The notes beneath the pieces are model-generated. The model was not told the origin of the DNA. It made no database searches and worked only from the letters and a program-made list of their open reading frames with translations. A DNA stretch of 64,000 bases from Sphingobacterium litopenaei (GTDB lineage: Bacteria > Bacteroidota > Bacteroidia > Sphingobacteriales > Sphingobacteriaceae): NCBI RefSeq assembly GCF_014692495.1, contig NZ_JACOIJ010000003.1:62001-126000 (forward strand). Direction: 5' to 3'. This document shows, piece by piece, positions 7,950 to 17,524 of the stretch (positions are counted from its first letter, which is position 1; the number at the start of each line of letters is the position of its first letter). The translations under genes were made by a program, and so were the position numbers.

Positions 7950-8963
7950 TTAATTTAATTTAACGGTAGGCCATCCCTGCTTATCCCAAGTAATTTTTTT
8001 GATAAGCAATTTTGATCTTCCTGCGTCTTTAGCATCATAACCATGAAATAGAATATAATCTTGGTTTTCTGTATGGACGACAGCATTATGTCCTACTCCA
8101 TGCCAATTTTCGTTTCCCGCCAGAACCAACTTTCCCCCTGCCTGCGCTAAATCAATTCCTTTTTCATCCAGATATGGACCTTTTATATTTTTTGATCTTC
8201 CTACAATCATTTTATATGTGCTATTTACACCTTTACAACAGTAATCTATGGAAACAAAAAGATAATAATAGTCTTTATGCTTAAAAATAAATGGTGCTTC
8301 TATAGCATTTCCTCCCGCATCTTTTGGATTGTCATCCACAGAAGGCGGATTCGGATCTTTGGAGGACTTTTTTCGACTTGCTATAGTTGGAATATTTGTA
8401 ATGTCATCTTCTACACGAAGACCATCTTTAGACAATTTCACTAATTTGATTCCATCCCAAAAAGAACCAAAACTCATATACGGCGTTCCTTTTTTATCTA
8501 AAATAATGTTGGGGTCAATAGCATTCCAATTCGTCTGCCCTGGAATAGATTGAATAACTAAACCATGATCTTGCCATTTGAAATTAGGATCATCCTTGTC
8601 CAAAGTCACATTGGTTGCTACGCCGATGCCAGAAGTATTTTTTCCAAAAGCAGAAACGCTATAGTACAAATAGTATCTACCATTAAAGAAAGCGATGTCT
8701 GGTGCCCAAATGTGCCCTTTGAACGTCGGCACTTTTTCAACAGTCCATTGCGGAGGTACACTAAAAACTGGTTTTTCTCTTTTCCAATTTATCATATCTC
8801 TAGAACTTGAAACCGCAATTCCATGCCCCGTGGAGAATAAATAATAAGTATCCTGATGCTTAATCATAACGGGATCATGCACTGCTAATTTACCCGTGGG
8901 TTGCGCAAAAACCGAAATGGAAATAAAGAAAGAAAAGAGTAGATTAATTAGTTTAAGTCTCAT
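7950..8963 (-). CDS. GH43 glycoside hydrolase (arabinan endo-1,5-alpha-L-arabinosidase type)
   Basis: Secreted 337-residue enzyme predicted to cleave alpha-1,5-arabinan or related arabinosides. It has a signal peptide ending at FAQ (about residue 21) and a five-bladed GH43 domain. The catalytic triad is visible: base Asp30 in VHDPVM, pKa-modulating Asp150 in NAIDPNIILD, and acid Glu222 in NAIEAPFIF. The WNAIDPN and HNAVV contexts are typical of the arabinanase branch. It is the last gene of a minus-strand series GH130-GH78-GH43, separated from GH78 by 128 bases, so it may have its own promoter. Exact substrate is inferred from family only. Confidence 0.88.
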   Translation of the reverse strand: MRLKLINLLFSFFISISVFAQPTGKLAVHDPVMIKHQDTYYLFSTGHGIAVSSSRDMINWKREKPVFSVPPQWTVEKVPTFKGHIWAPDIAFFNGRYYLYYSVSAFGKNTSGIGVATNVTLDKDDPNFKWQDHGLVIQSIPGQTNWNAIDPNIILDKKGTPYMSFGSFWDGIKLVKLSKDGLRVEDDITNIPTIASRKKSSKDPNPPSVDDNPKDAGGNAIEAPFIFKHKDYYYLFVSIDYCCKGVNSTYKMIVGRSKNIKGPYLDEKGIDLAQAGGKLVLAGNENWHGVGHNAVVHTENQDYILFHGYDAKDAGRSKLLIKKITWDKQGWPTVKLN

Positions 8964-9091
8964 AATTTGTTATTCAAGTAGGTTGATGTATTGCTCTACC
9001 TTACATAGCACAATCCCATAAAGATAAGCATCTTACTTATAAAACAAATTGATTTAGAGTCTTAAAAATAAACTTCTATTAGCTCACTGTA

Positions 9092-11407
9092 TTAGTTTTT
9101 CTTTTTAGCTTGAATAGACCATTTACCACCCTCCAATAGTATTTCTTTTCCTTCTTTCACAAAATCTTTTAGTGACTTTCCATTTCTTTTTATCACCAGA
9201 TTATCCATATCATATTCCTTTGGCAGACTAAATCGAGCTTTTGTCGAGTTTGGAACATGAAGTTTTAAAGAAAGCAGATTATTTGTATTCCTAATATCCA
9301 AGATAATGTTTCCTTTAATAGATGGCACCAAAGTGTGCAGATTTTTTATCCCTTCGACGTTTGGACTTACTATGAATTCATCGTACCCTGGTTTATAGGG
9401 GCGGATACCAGCCATATATCCATGTAAAATACTTAGCCCTCCTCCACTCCAGGCATGATTAACCGTACCACCACCAAAACCTTCTTTGCCAATCCCCCAT
9501 CCCTCAAATAAAGTCGAAAAATAATTGTTATTGACCATCTTTTCAAAACGTTGTTTATGTCTTTGATTTGCTTTTGCAGGGATTCCCATTATATACATCG
9601 CTTCAAAAACATATTTTTCCATGTACGGACTTGCATGATGTTGTGTTTCAAAAACCTTTTCTATCTCTGCATATTTTTCTGGCTCTGCTATGCCAGAAAC
9701 GACGGCTAAGGCATGTGCTCTATCATCTGTCAATCCTTCATACTCTGTAGATCTATATTGACCATCTTTCCAAAACACTTGATTGAACGCAGCTTTTAAT
9801 TTAGCCATTTTAGAGGCAAGAATTTCCTGATCTTTTGAATATCCTAATTCTATAGCAATGGCATGCTGACTTTTTAAAGCTAGATAATACCACAAATTAT
9901 AGAGCAATGTTATATCTCTATTCTCCCCCCAGTCTCCCCAATTCCATTCGCCTTTACGAACTTTTACTAATCCATTGTCCTGAAATTCCCACAAATCCAA
10001 ATATTTTTGGCTTTTTGGATAAGCAAATTCAATCATTTCCTTATCTCCAGTATGAAGATAATAGTTCCAAACACCATAATGTCCGATAGTGGCCAGAATC
10101 TGACCGGGTAATTCTCTACCCCAAATCACACTGGGGATGGGAGAATGTAAACTTCCATCCTCTCTTTGCCAACCAAACATTTCTAAAAGCCATTTTTTTG
10201 ATAATTCATGTGAAGATGGAGATAATGCATAAAAAGATTCTTCACTCTCCAAAACAGCATCCCCCGTCCAAAGTGAACGTTCACGATCTGGACAATCCAT
10301 ATAATTGTCGCGCATGGTGACATACAGCGTTCTTCGTGCCTTCTGCCATAGCTTATTGAAAAACTCGTCCGAACAGTGAAATTCTCCAGCAAATTCTGTA
10401 TTATATCCTGTCTCTCGATATCCAATAAAATCGAATTCAATATCATTAGAAGCCACTACATACATGTAATGCCCATTCATCCAGCCTGGACTTTCATACT
10501 GCTGTTTACCCTCTTTGGTGATATATTCAGCACGAATTATATCATCATCGCCATCATAATGGTAGAAATTATCTGTAGCCAAAGTTATTTTTTGACCTGC
10601 TGGAGCCTTTTTTAAAGCAATCACCGGTGTGAATTGCATATTATAGGGTAGTTTACATTTTAATGTATCCCCATCACGTATTATATCTTTTTTGTGGATT
10701 TTTTTTATTCCAAAGTCTTTCCATTGGGGAATGGATCTTTTCACGAGTTTATTCCATGGTGCATCTCCTGCTTTTGCCACCACAATAGCATGTTGAGAAG
10801 CTTGTGATTCATCATTAATATGCATTGATCTTTTATCAACTTCTCTCGCATCGAACAATAAACTTGATTCAGGTAGTCTAAAATTAGCGTGCGGTTTATC
10901 TGCCATTTTATAGGATAAAATTCGATTAACGTTCCAGGTCTCGTCAGACAAAATTGTTAAACCATTGCTTTGAAGATCGAATAACAAACCAGCTTTTCCG
11001 CTGTCGTGATGTGAAAATCCTTGCTTGCCAAAATACCACAGATCCACTGCTATGATATTTTTTCCTGTTTTTAAATAGGGAGCTATATTTACTTCATCAT
11101 AATAGGTATCATTAATATTTGGCCCGCGTTTTACACCTCCTTCAAATACGACCAATTTTCCATTGATATATAGCCAGTATTTACTATCCACAGCAATTTT
11201 AGCAAGAGCCGATTTTGGAACATTTTTTACGTTTACTTCTTTTACAAAACCAATCCAGACATTTATTTTATCTGTTTCAGGTAAGTCCATTGAAATCCAT
11301 TTGGCTTTCCATTCTTGTGCAAAAGCAGGATGAGTAAATCCTATAAAAAATAAAAATACAACAGATAAATTCTGAATAAGTCTAAATGGTCTTATTGATT
11401 TCATCAT
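9092..11407 (-). CDS. GH78-like alpha-L-rhamnosidase
   Basis: Secreted 771-residue enzyme predicted to release terminal alpha-L-rhamnose. Seen: signal peptide ending in FAQ (about residue 31), an N-terminal beta-sandwich (SKYWLYINGKLVVFEGG, carbohydrate-binding/N-domain), the GH78 six-hairpin domain with MDCPDRERSLWTGDA (the DCP.R....TGDA signature) and the Trp-rich EWNWGDWGENRD, and a C-terminal beta-sandwich. Length is within the family range. It lies between GH130 and GH43 on the same strand. The substrate could be a rhamnogalacturonan or a rhamnosylated glycan; the linkage cannot be read. The spacing (138 bases upstream) leaves room for its own promoter. Confidence 0.88.
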   Translation of the reverse strand: MMKSIRPFRLIQNLSVVFLFFIGFTHPAFAQEWKAKWISMDLPETDKINVWIGFVKEVNVKNVPKSALAKIAVDSKYWLYINGKLVVFEGGVKRGPNINDTYYDEVNIAPYLKTGKNIIAVDLWYFGKQGFSHHDSGKAGLLFDLQSNGLTILSDETWNVNRILSYKMADKPHANFRLPESSLLFDAREVDKRSMHINDESQASQHAIVVAKAGDAPWNKLVKRSIPQWKDFGIKKIHKKDIIRDGDTLKCKLPYNMQFTPVIALKKAPAGQKITLATDNFYHYDGDDDIIRAEYITKEGKQQYESPGWMNGHYMYVVASNDIEFDFIGYRETGYNTEFAGEFHCSDEFFNKLWQKARRTLYVTMRDNYMDCPDRERSLWTGDAVLESEESFYALSPSSHELSKKWLLEMFGWQREDGSLHSPIPSVIWGRELPGQILATIGHYGVWNYYLHTGDKEMIEFAYPKSQKYLDLWEFQDNGLVKVRKGEWNWGDWGENRDITLLYNLWYYLALKSQHAIAIELGYSKDQEILASKMAKLKAAFNQVFWKDGQYRSTEYEGLTDDRAHALAVVSGIAEPEKYAEIEKVFETQHHASPYMEKYVFEAMYIMGIPAKANQRHKQRFEKMVNNNYFSTLFEGWGIGKEGFGGGTVNHAWSGGGLSILHGYMAGIRPYKPGYDEFIVSPNVEGIKNLHTLVPSIKGNIILDIRNTNNLLSLKLHVPNSTKARFSLPKEYDMDNLVIKRNGKSLKDFVKEGKEILLEGGKWSIQAKKKN

Positions 11408-11545
11408 AGATAATTGGTAAAAATATTACTCTTTCGAGTAATGCTGTTTATAATAGGTGATATAATTGACCGAATATAAACTAATTTTCCAAAACGAATC
11501 TATGGAATAATCTCAATTATAGATCATTTTGAATCATACTATACA

Positions 11546-13015
11546 TTAAGGATTTGATAGCAACTCATTCAATAAATCATCTAAGTTAATGATGGCATAA
11601 GTAGACGCGTAATCAGACATTGCATATGGAATTATTAAATGACCATTATGAATGATTTGCCCACATGAATAAACTACATTCGGAACATATCCCTCACGTT
11701 CTTCTTGATTGGGGTAAATGAGCGGTTCTTTTAACCTTCCGATAATTTTAGTAGGATCATTTAAATCCAACAAACTTACACTTATACTGTATTGACGCAT
11801 AGGTCCTACACTATGTGTCAGTAATAACCAGCCTTTTTCCGTTTCGATAGGTGAACCACAATTTCCTATTTGGATAAATTCACAAGGATATTTTGGCTCC
11901 CGAAGCAAAATTACATCCTGATGCCAATTAATTAAATCATCTGAAAAACAGATATAGTTATTTTCTCCATCGACCCGGCACAGCATAGCGTATTTTCCAT
12001 TAATTTTTTTGGGGAAAATAGCAGCTCCTTTATTGGCGACTTTACCATTAATAGGCTGAATTTTGAAGGTGACAAAATCCTTGGTAGAAAGTAATTTGGG
12101 CATGATAGTTATTCCATCATAAGCAGTATAGGTAGCATAATAAATAAAAGAACCATTTCCTTGATCAAATTTCAGAAACCGTGCATCTTCAATGCCATTT
12201 CTTTCGGTATCGCTAATAGGAAAGATTACGCGTTCGGAAATAGAGGTATTCAATGAATAAGAAATCTGATAATGCGAAGAGGCTAGCCAAAGTATATGAT
12301 TCAAAAACTGGTTATAAATAGGATTGGAGCCATATTCAGCATTCAATTCTTTTATGAAACGTCTGAGTTCTTCATATACAAATGTTTCTGGAAATTTATT
12401 ATATACAATAGTATTGAATGCATCATCCACCGAATCGATATTGGAAAGCTTCTCAAAAAATTCGTGCTTAATGTATATATGATTCTTAAAATTCTTAGGT
12501 TTTTCTAAAAGACGTCCGACTTCATCCAATTGAATATTTAGATCTTTATCGATAATACCAGAACGAAAAACAATGGATGATACATGACCTTCTCCTGTAG
12601 CTCTAAAACTTAAAATAATTCGTTTTTGACCATCCTCTAGCTGCGTTTGATCGGGCGATTCCACGATAGAAGGATTGAAAAAAGCGGCCGACTCTACGGA
12701 ATATTCCATCGTAAAATAGGCTCCTATTAACAACTTATCCTTGTAAGTATAGGGGTATTCTAAAGTTTCTTTACTTAGAGGTGCTTCCATTGCTCGCTTA
12801 AAATTTCTTTCCCATATCTCAACAACACTTCTATGTCTATTAGAAAAATTACGAAGTATCTGATTTAAAAGCACTTCTTTTTCACTTTTGGACAAAGAAA
12901 TAACTCGTTTAATAACTTTTTCTTTTCGTTCATTACTTAAATTAAAAAACCGAGCTAAGACACGAGTGGTATCAGGTTTAAAATATATATTCTTGCGAGT
13001 TAGTACTATTCCCAT
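11546..13015 (-). CDS. GH130 family beta-mannoside phosphorylase/hydrolase
   Basis: Intracellular 489-residue enzyme (no signal peptide) of the GH130 family, which phosphorolyses or hydrolyses beta-1,2- or beta-1,4-linked mannosides. After an N-terminal helical extension (residues 1-90) comes the five-bladed propeller with family-typical motifs: MEYSVESAAFFNPSIV, GIEDARFLKF, CRVDGENNYICFSDD and GNCGSPIETEKGWLLLTH. The long N-terminal helical part and EYSVESAA motif fit the larger GH130 subgroup found next to GH92 and other mannoside genes in Bacteroidota. Here it precedes GH78 and GH43. Whether it is a phosphorylase or hydrolase depends on active-site residues I cannot assign with certainty. 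Confidence 0.88.
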   Translation of the reverse strand: MGIVLTRKNIYFKPDTTRVLARFFNLSNERKEKVIKRVISLSKSEKEVLLNQILRNFSNRHRSVVEIWERNFKRAMEAPLSKETLEYPYTYKDKLLIGAYFTMEYSVESAAFFNPSIVESPDQTQLEDGQKRIILSFRATGEGHVSSIVFRSGIIDKDLNIQLDEVGRLLEKPKNFKNHIYIKHEFFEKLSNIDSVDDAFNTIVYNKFPETFVYEELRRFIKELNAEYGSNPIYNQFLNHILWLASSHYQISYSLNTSISERVIFPISDTERNGIEDARFLKFDQGNGSFIYYATYTAYDGITIMPKLLSTKDFVTFKIQPINGKVANKGAAIFPKKINGKYAMLCRVDGENNYICFSDDLINWHQDVILLREPKYPCEFIQIGNCGSPIETEKGWLLLTHSVGPMRQYSISVSLLDLNDPTKIIGRLKEPLIYPNQEEREGYVPNVVYSCGQIIHNGHLIIPYAMSDYASTYAIINLDDLLNELLSNP

Positions 13016-13199
13016 TTTTCTTAGATTTTAATTAGCTTATTAACAAAAAAACTCTATTTTTGTTGACCTCAAAGCTCGCTTAACGTGGGTTATCTCTTTT
13101 AAATAACAATAAAGTACTAACATTCTACTTCTTAAGTACTGAAATATCTCTCAATAAAATTTAATATTCGTAAAAAATTGAATTAATACAATATTTAAT

Positions 13200-13230
13200 T
13201 GTGATTTACAATCTTTTATTGGTACATTTG
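13200..13230 (+). promoter_or_regulatory. Promoter of the barrel/lipoprotein operon
   Basis: TGTG (13200-13203), 19 bases, TACATTTG (13223-13230): full match at the -7 element, one mismatch at -33. Transcription would start near 13237, 18 bases before the ATG at 13255. Confidence 0.65.
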
Positions 13231-13254
13231 AAATACAAATACATTTTTTAACCT

Positions 13255-13968
13255 ATGAAAAAAAGACTTCTACTGTTCAGTTGCCAAATTGTGGCAGCCG
13301 GATGCTTGATGGCACAAACGGACACTCTATCCTACCCATCAGGATTTCAAACCAATAAAATGTCAATTCAATTGCAAGGAGGAACTAACGGATTTGGAGC
13401 AGGTGTACGCTATCAGGTCTTAGAAAAATTAGCAGTTCGTTTGAATGGTACATTTTTCTCTTACAAAATGAATGATCCATTAAAAGGTCGTAATATTAAT
13501 CTTGCAGCTTTAGGCGATTATAAAGATGATGTTAAATATGTACAAGGTAGTGTAAGCCAAGTTGGATTACTAGGCGAATACAGTCTTTTACCTGTTTTAA
13601 GAGTTGTTGCAGGTGGTGCTGTATTAAACAACACAGAAGTGGATGGTTATTTGAAACCTTCAAAAGGCATTGATGTTGGCAATTTATCTATCACTCCGGA
13701 GCAAATTGGAGATTTAAAAGCTCAGGTAAGTTATAATGGTTTTGCTCCTTATATTGGTTTAGGTCTTGGAAGAAGTACTCCATCTAAAAGATTTGGTGTA
13801 AATGTTGACTTAGGATCATACTACATGAGTCCAGCAAAAGTTAATATTGATGCGACTAAAATGTTAGCTCCAAATAAGCAACAAGAATCAACTTTAGAAA
13901 ATAATTTATCTTCTTTTAGATGGATGCCTACTATTCAACTAAATTTAAACTTTAGAATTGCAAAATAA
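13255..13968 (+). CDS. Outer-membrane beta-barrel protein
   Basis: A 237-residue secreted protein with a signal peptide (basic MKKR, hydrophobic core, cleavage after LMAQ, about residue 21). The rest alternates short amphipathic strands, with glycine-rich turns such as GGTNGFGAGVRY, YIGLGLGRST and FGVNVDLGSYYM, ending in a C-terminal strand NLNFRIAK. This is the pattern of small OmpA-type or OmpW-type barrels, although no OmpA domain is present. The function is unknown. It is co-transcribed with the lipoprotein gene that starts 14 bases after its stop, so the two may form a cell-surface pair. Confidence 0.75.
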   Translation: MKKRLLLFSCQIVAAGCLMAQTDTLSYPSGFQTNKMSIQLQGGTNGFGAGVRYQVLEKLAVRLNGTFFSYKMNDPLKGRNINLAALGDYKDDVKYVQGSVSQVGLLGEYSLLPVLRVVAGGAVLNNTEVDGYLKPSKGIDVGNLSITPEQIGDLKAQVSYNGFAPYIGLGLGRSTPSKRFGVNVDLGSYYMSPAKVNIDATKMLAPNKQQESTLENNLSSFRWMPTIQLNLNFRIAK

Positions 13969-13981
13969 ACCCAAACCAATC

Positions 13982-15631
13982 ATGAAAATTTCAACTAAAT
14001 ACATATTATTAACGCTAATAACTATTGCCTCGGCAGTATTTTATACGTGTAATAATCCATTCAACGGTATTGAGATTATTACAGATGGAAATTTATATGG
14101 AAACACCCCTACAGGTGTTATTTTTATAAATGCCAACGATAAAAATCCTACTCCAGTTGGAGATTTTACAGTCACGATTTCAGGTTCTAATGCGGATAAA
14201 GTAATCAACGATATTGGTAAAAAAGAATTTAAAGTCGTAGGTGGTATGTTGAGTTTAGCTCTTGAAGAAGGAGTAAAACCCACAAAATCGAATCCAATTC
14301 AGTTTCATATTAACGGTGAATTAAACGGATATGTACCTGTCTCACAAACAATCACGTTGGATAAAGATTCAGCATCTGTTTATGTGGTGAAAATGGTACA
14401 ATATAAAAACTTACCTGAAGGTACAGCTGCTGTGGTAGGTAAAAATACAACTTTAACTTCGGGTGCAACAACTGCTCCAACGACAATTGCATTACCAAGT
14501 AGCGCATCAAAGCCAGAGCAAACAAATATTCTTGTTGAAACTGGTACACAATTCTTAAATGCTAATGGAGCTCCTATTACTGGTGGTACTTTAACAAGTA
14601 ACATTGTACAGTACAGCCCTTCTTCTGAGAAAGCGTTGGAAGCATTTCCAGGTGGATTATCAGCTCAAAATTTAGTAGATGCTAGTGGAAATAAACTAAA
14701 TGCTGGATCATTCGTAACAGCTGGTTTTGTTGCTATTGATATGAAAGTGGGCAATCAAGCTGTGAAACAATTCTCGAAACCATTAAAAGTGGATATGGAA
14801 GTGAGCAATCAAATTGTAAATCCAAATACGGGTTCAACAATAAAAGCTGGTGATCAGATCGCAGTATGGAGTTTGGACGAATCAAAAGGTGTTTGGAAAA
14901 GAGAAGGTAACACTACAATTGCGAATAACGGAGGTAAATTAATCGCATCTTTTGATATTCCTCACTTATCCTACTGGAGTTTGAATTTCTATTCCGAAAA
15001 CTGTACGCAATCTACTAAAATCACTGTTAATGCTAATGCTGGTGCGGCAAATAGAACTTATACTATCAACTTATTAAATGAAAGTGGCCAACCTGTATCA
15101 ACATCAGCGGATATTTCTCATACTATGACTTCTGGAGCTAATACAATTACGTTGGACAAACTACCAAGTTACAAATTAAAAGTGGTATTAGTGGATAAAG
15201 CTACAGGTGAAAAAGCAGCGGAATCAGCATATTTTGATCCTTGTTCTAACCAAGGTGTAAGTGTAACATTAAATGCAGCAACTATTGATCTCGTAAATGT
15301 TAATCTAGATCTTACAGGAAAATGTCCAGCTAAGAAAACAACTGTTTTACCGAGTGCTAATGCATCTCTTTATAGAAATGTTAATAATAGTAAAGTATTT
15401 GTACAATCGATACGTGTAGAAAATGGCACAGGTTCATTAAAATTAATTAACAATACGAAATACTATATTGAAATCGTATATGATGGAAGAAAATACTCTA
15501 CAGAGTTTGACTTCAATAAATCAGATACTTCATTACCAGCAAAAGATGGTCTGAAAGGAAAAATAACTTACAATTCAGCAACGAATTCCTCCGTATTGAC
15601 AGCAGAATTCAACATTCCAAATTGTAAATAA
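13982..15631 (+). CDS. Large surface lipoprotein with CILP/FAM171-like beta-sandwich region
   Basis: A 549-residue exported protein. The ATG at 13982 gives a signal peptide with a lipobox ending in YTC (Cys about 23), so I prefer it to the in-frame codon at 13958, which would put a polar stretch first. Residues about 30-125 look like a peptidase-regulatory-like beta domain. Residues about 175-330 carry a pattern (LVETGTQFLNANGAPITGG..., EAFPGGL, VWKREG, FDIPHLSYWSLN) like the domains found in CILP/FAM171-type and many Bacteroidota surface proteins. Two further Ig-like domains follow, with Cys at both ends. No enzymatic motif is visible. It forms an operon with the upstream barrel. Function not known. 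Confidence 0.75.
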   Translation: MKISTKYILLTLITIASAVFYTCNNPFNGIEIITDGNLYGNTPTGVIFINANDKNPTPVGDFTVTISGSNADKVINDIGKKEFKVVGGMLSLALEEGVKPTKSNPIQFHINGELNGYVPVSQTITLDKDSASVYVVKMVQYKNLPEGTAAVVGKNTTLTSGATTAPTTIALPSSASKPEQTNILVETGTQFLNANGAPITGGTLTSNIVQYSPSSEKALEAFPGGLSAQNLVDASGNKLNAGSFVTAGFVAIDMKVGNQAVKQFSKPLKVDMEVSNQIVNPNTGSTIKAGDQIAVWSLDESKGVWKREGNTTIANNGGKLIASFDIPHLSYWSLNFYSENCTQSTKITVNANAGAANRTYTINLLNESGQPVSTSADISHTMTSGANTITLDKLPSYKLKVVLVDKATGEKAAESAYFDPCSNQGVSVTLNAATIDLVNVNLDLTGKCPAKKTTVLPSANASLYRNVNNSKVFVQSIRVENGTGSLKLINNTKYYIEIVYDGRKYSTEFDFNKSDTSLPAKDGLKGKITYNSATNSSVLTAEFNIPNCK

Positions 15632-15655
15632 TTATTTAATAAATAATAAAATAAT

Positions 15656-15690
15656 GCTCTTATGTTCACGCATAAGAGCTTCTTAGTTTT
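15656..15690 (+). terminator. Intrinsic terminator after the lipoprotein gene
   Basis: GCTCTTATG / CATAAGAGC stem with a 6-base loop followed by TTCTTAGTTTTTAT. Confidence 0.75.
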
Positions 15691-15798
15691 TATAGGGAAC
15701 TACACCTTACAAAAATCGAAACATCAATATGATAATAATAAGTTAAAGAGATATAAATATTTATATAATTTATATATTAGTATTATTAATTATTTCCA

Positions 15799-16479
15799 AT
15801 GCATACTGCCTTTATTAAGAAAATAATTTTTACCCTAATCATTTGCCAATTATTTTTACTTCTTGGTGTCAATATTTCCTGTTATGCGGGCGAAACTACA
15901 GACAGCTTAATCTCAGTTTTAAAGAAGGAACTTAAAAAGAAAGATCAATACGATATCGCATCAAGATGCTTTAAAAACTATTTCTGATCTATTACAGATT
16001 AAAACTGGCAAGATAGTATCAACAAGATTGATACAGAATTAGACAAGCTTATTCTTGAATCTGTTACATTACTACAATATAAAGCGAATGAAAAAAGTCA
16101 ACAACTCATAACAGATCTTAAATCTGTCCCAATTCCTATTAGCCGCGAAAAAATTCGGCGAGTCTTAGACAATTTATTAAGCAATGCTATCAAATTTAGT
16201 TCACCGGCTAGCGAAATATCTATACAACTGTTGGACTCTGATGAAAATACCATTCAAATTAGAATAGCAGATAATGGGATTGGTATTCCTGAAGAGTTTA
16301 AAGCTAAATTATTTGACCTTAATCCACAAATTAGACGTGAAGGAACTTTCGGAGAAGAATCTTTTGGATTAGGATTGTATATCTGTAAACAAATCATCGA
16401 TCAACATATAGGAAAAATATGGATTGAAAATAATATCAATCAAGGAACAATATTTATCATAGAATTACCTAAAAAATAA
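15799..16479 (+). pseudogene. Decayed sensor histidine kinase (deletion and stops)
   Basis: Remains of a membrane histidine kinase. Frame 1 encodes a signal-type N terminus from 15799 (MHTAFIKKIIFTLIICQLF...), then stops at 15985-15987 and again at 16000-16002. The same frame re-opens and encodes the C-terminal ATPase domain: the N-box ([15 protein letters not shown]), G1 ([12 protein letters not shown]) and G2 ([14 protein letters not shown]). A different frame around 15962 gives [15 protein letters not shown], like the second dimerisation helix. The sensor, transmembrane region and the H-box with the phosphorylated His are missing, so the whole is a deletion-bearing frameshifted remnant. 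An independent small protein from 16231 is possible but has no promoter or leader that I can see. The missing partner regulator is also absent from this window. Confidence 0.82.
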
Positions 16480-16516
16480 TTTTTACACTATTTAACATTT
16501 TTTATCCTTTATAATA

Positions 16517-16548
16517 AATCTCAGCTATTGACAGGAATAGCTGAGATT
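16517..16548. terminator. Perfect hairpin after the kinase remnant
   Basis: 13-bp perfect inverted repeat AATCTCAGCTATT / AATAGCTGAGATT with a 6-base loop. The T-run is weak (AGTATTTTGG), so termination is likely but not certain. Confidence 0.55.
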
Positions 16549-16578
16549 AGTATTTTGGCGCATTATTTTTTAATAAAA

Positions 16579-16609
16579 ATTGGTAGCGATAACCAATTGA
16601 CATTCTTTG
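16579..16609 (+). promoter_or_regulatory. Promoter of the NEW3/ABC operon
   Basis: ATTG (16579-16582), 19 bases, ATTCTTTG (16602-16609). Each element has one or two differences from TTTG/TAnnTTTG, but the spacing is exact. Transcription start near 16616. Confidence 0.5.
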
Positions 16610-16650
16610 AACACTATCATTCATTAATTATAAATTTTAGTATTTAGATT

Positions 16651-17493
16651 ATGTTAAAACAATTATTAAACTCTAAAAAGTGCCTAATATTAACCAAAGG
16701 ACTACTGCTTTATTTATTTTTATTAACAACCTCATCTTTTGCGCAAAGCAATTCTGTCAAAACTAGTTTCACTGCTAGGCTATTGAATGTAGAAGCCCCT
16801 ACGAATGAAACTTTTCGCTATAATAGCTTACTCACAAACGGAAAATCCGAAACTGTAGACTATAAATTATCAACCAAATTGCCTGCAGGCTGGCAAGTTA
16901 CGTATCGTGTAGAAGGTATTTCTGTAACTTCCTTACAAGTCGAATCAGGAAGCACCAAAGATATCAGTATAGAAATCACCTGTCCTATTACCACCAAACC
17001 AGACACATACAAAATTCCAGTTCAGGCTATTTCATCTTTTGATACGCTTAAATTAGATCTTGAAGCTGTAGTGCGAGGCTCCTACGCTGTAGAACTTACC
17101 ACTCCTACGGGCAGATTAAGTGATGAGATTGTCGCTGGAAATAGCAAAGAGATTCTATTAGTGGTAAAGAATACAGGAACATTACCCTTAAACGCTTTAG
17201 AATTATCTTCTCAACTGCCAAGCAAATGGGAAACTAGCTTCTCGCCTTCTAATATCGAACAATTACAACCTGGTCAAAGTGCTGATATCAAAGTAACTTT
17301 AAAAGTTCCTGAGAAAACAATTGCTGGAGATTATGTAACTAAAATGACTGTAAGGTCGAATAATGGAACCTCCGAAGCGACTATCCGTATGATGGTAAAA
17401 ACTTCCATTTTATCAGGTTGGGTTGGAATAGTAATTATTGCTGCAGCTGCAGGTTTAATCTATTATTTAATTCGCAAATACGGAAGAAGATAA
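16651..17493 (+). CDS. NEW3-domain exported protein, C-terminally membrane anchored
   Basis: A 280-residue protein with an N-terminal signal segment ending near SFAQ (about residue 32), two consecutive NEW3-type beta-sandwich domains (about 37-135 and 145-250; typical phrases GWQVTY, KPDTYKIPVQA, NTGTLPLNALELSSQLPSKWE, PEKTIAGDYVTKMTVRS) and a C-terminal transmembrane helix (about 255-275) with a basic tail RKYGRR. This architecture is known from NEW3 proteins encoded beside ABC-2 transporters, in which they probably act as extracytoplasmic partners. The ATPase and permease genes follow at 31 and 1 bases. The substrate of the transporter is unknown. Confidence 0.82.
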   Translation: MLKQLLNSKKCLILTKGLLLYLFLLTTSSFAQSNSVKTSFTARLLNVEAPTNETFRYNSLLTNGKSETVDYKLSTKLPAGWQVTYRVEGISVTSLQVESGSTKDISIEITCPITTKPDTYKIPVQAISSFDTLKLDLEAVVRGSYAVELTTPTGRLSDEIVAGNSKEILLVVKNTGTLPLNALELSSQLPSKWETSFSPSNIEQLQPGQSADIKVTLKVPEKTIAGDYVTKMTVRSNNGTSEATIRMMVKTSILSGWVGIVIIAAAAGLIYYLIRKYGRR

Positions 17494-17524
17494 TCGATAA
17501 ACTAAATCAGAAATAACATTACAC

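Noticed and set aside
11425-11442. 7-bp hairpin ATTACTC/GAGTAAT in the GH78-GH130 gap
   Set aside because: Short stem, no T-run; not strong enough to call a terminator.
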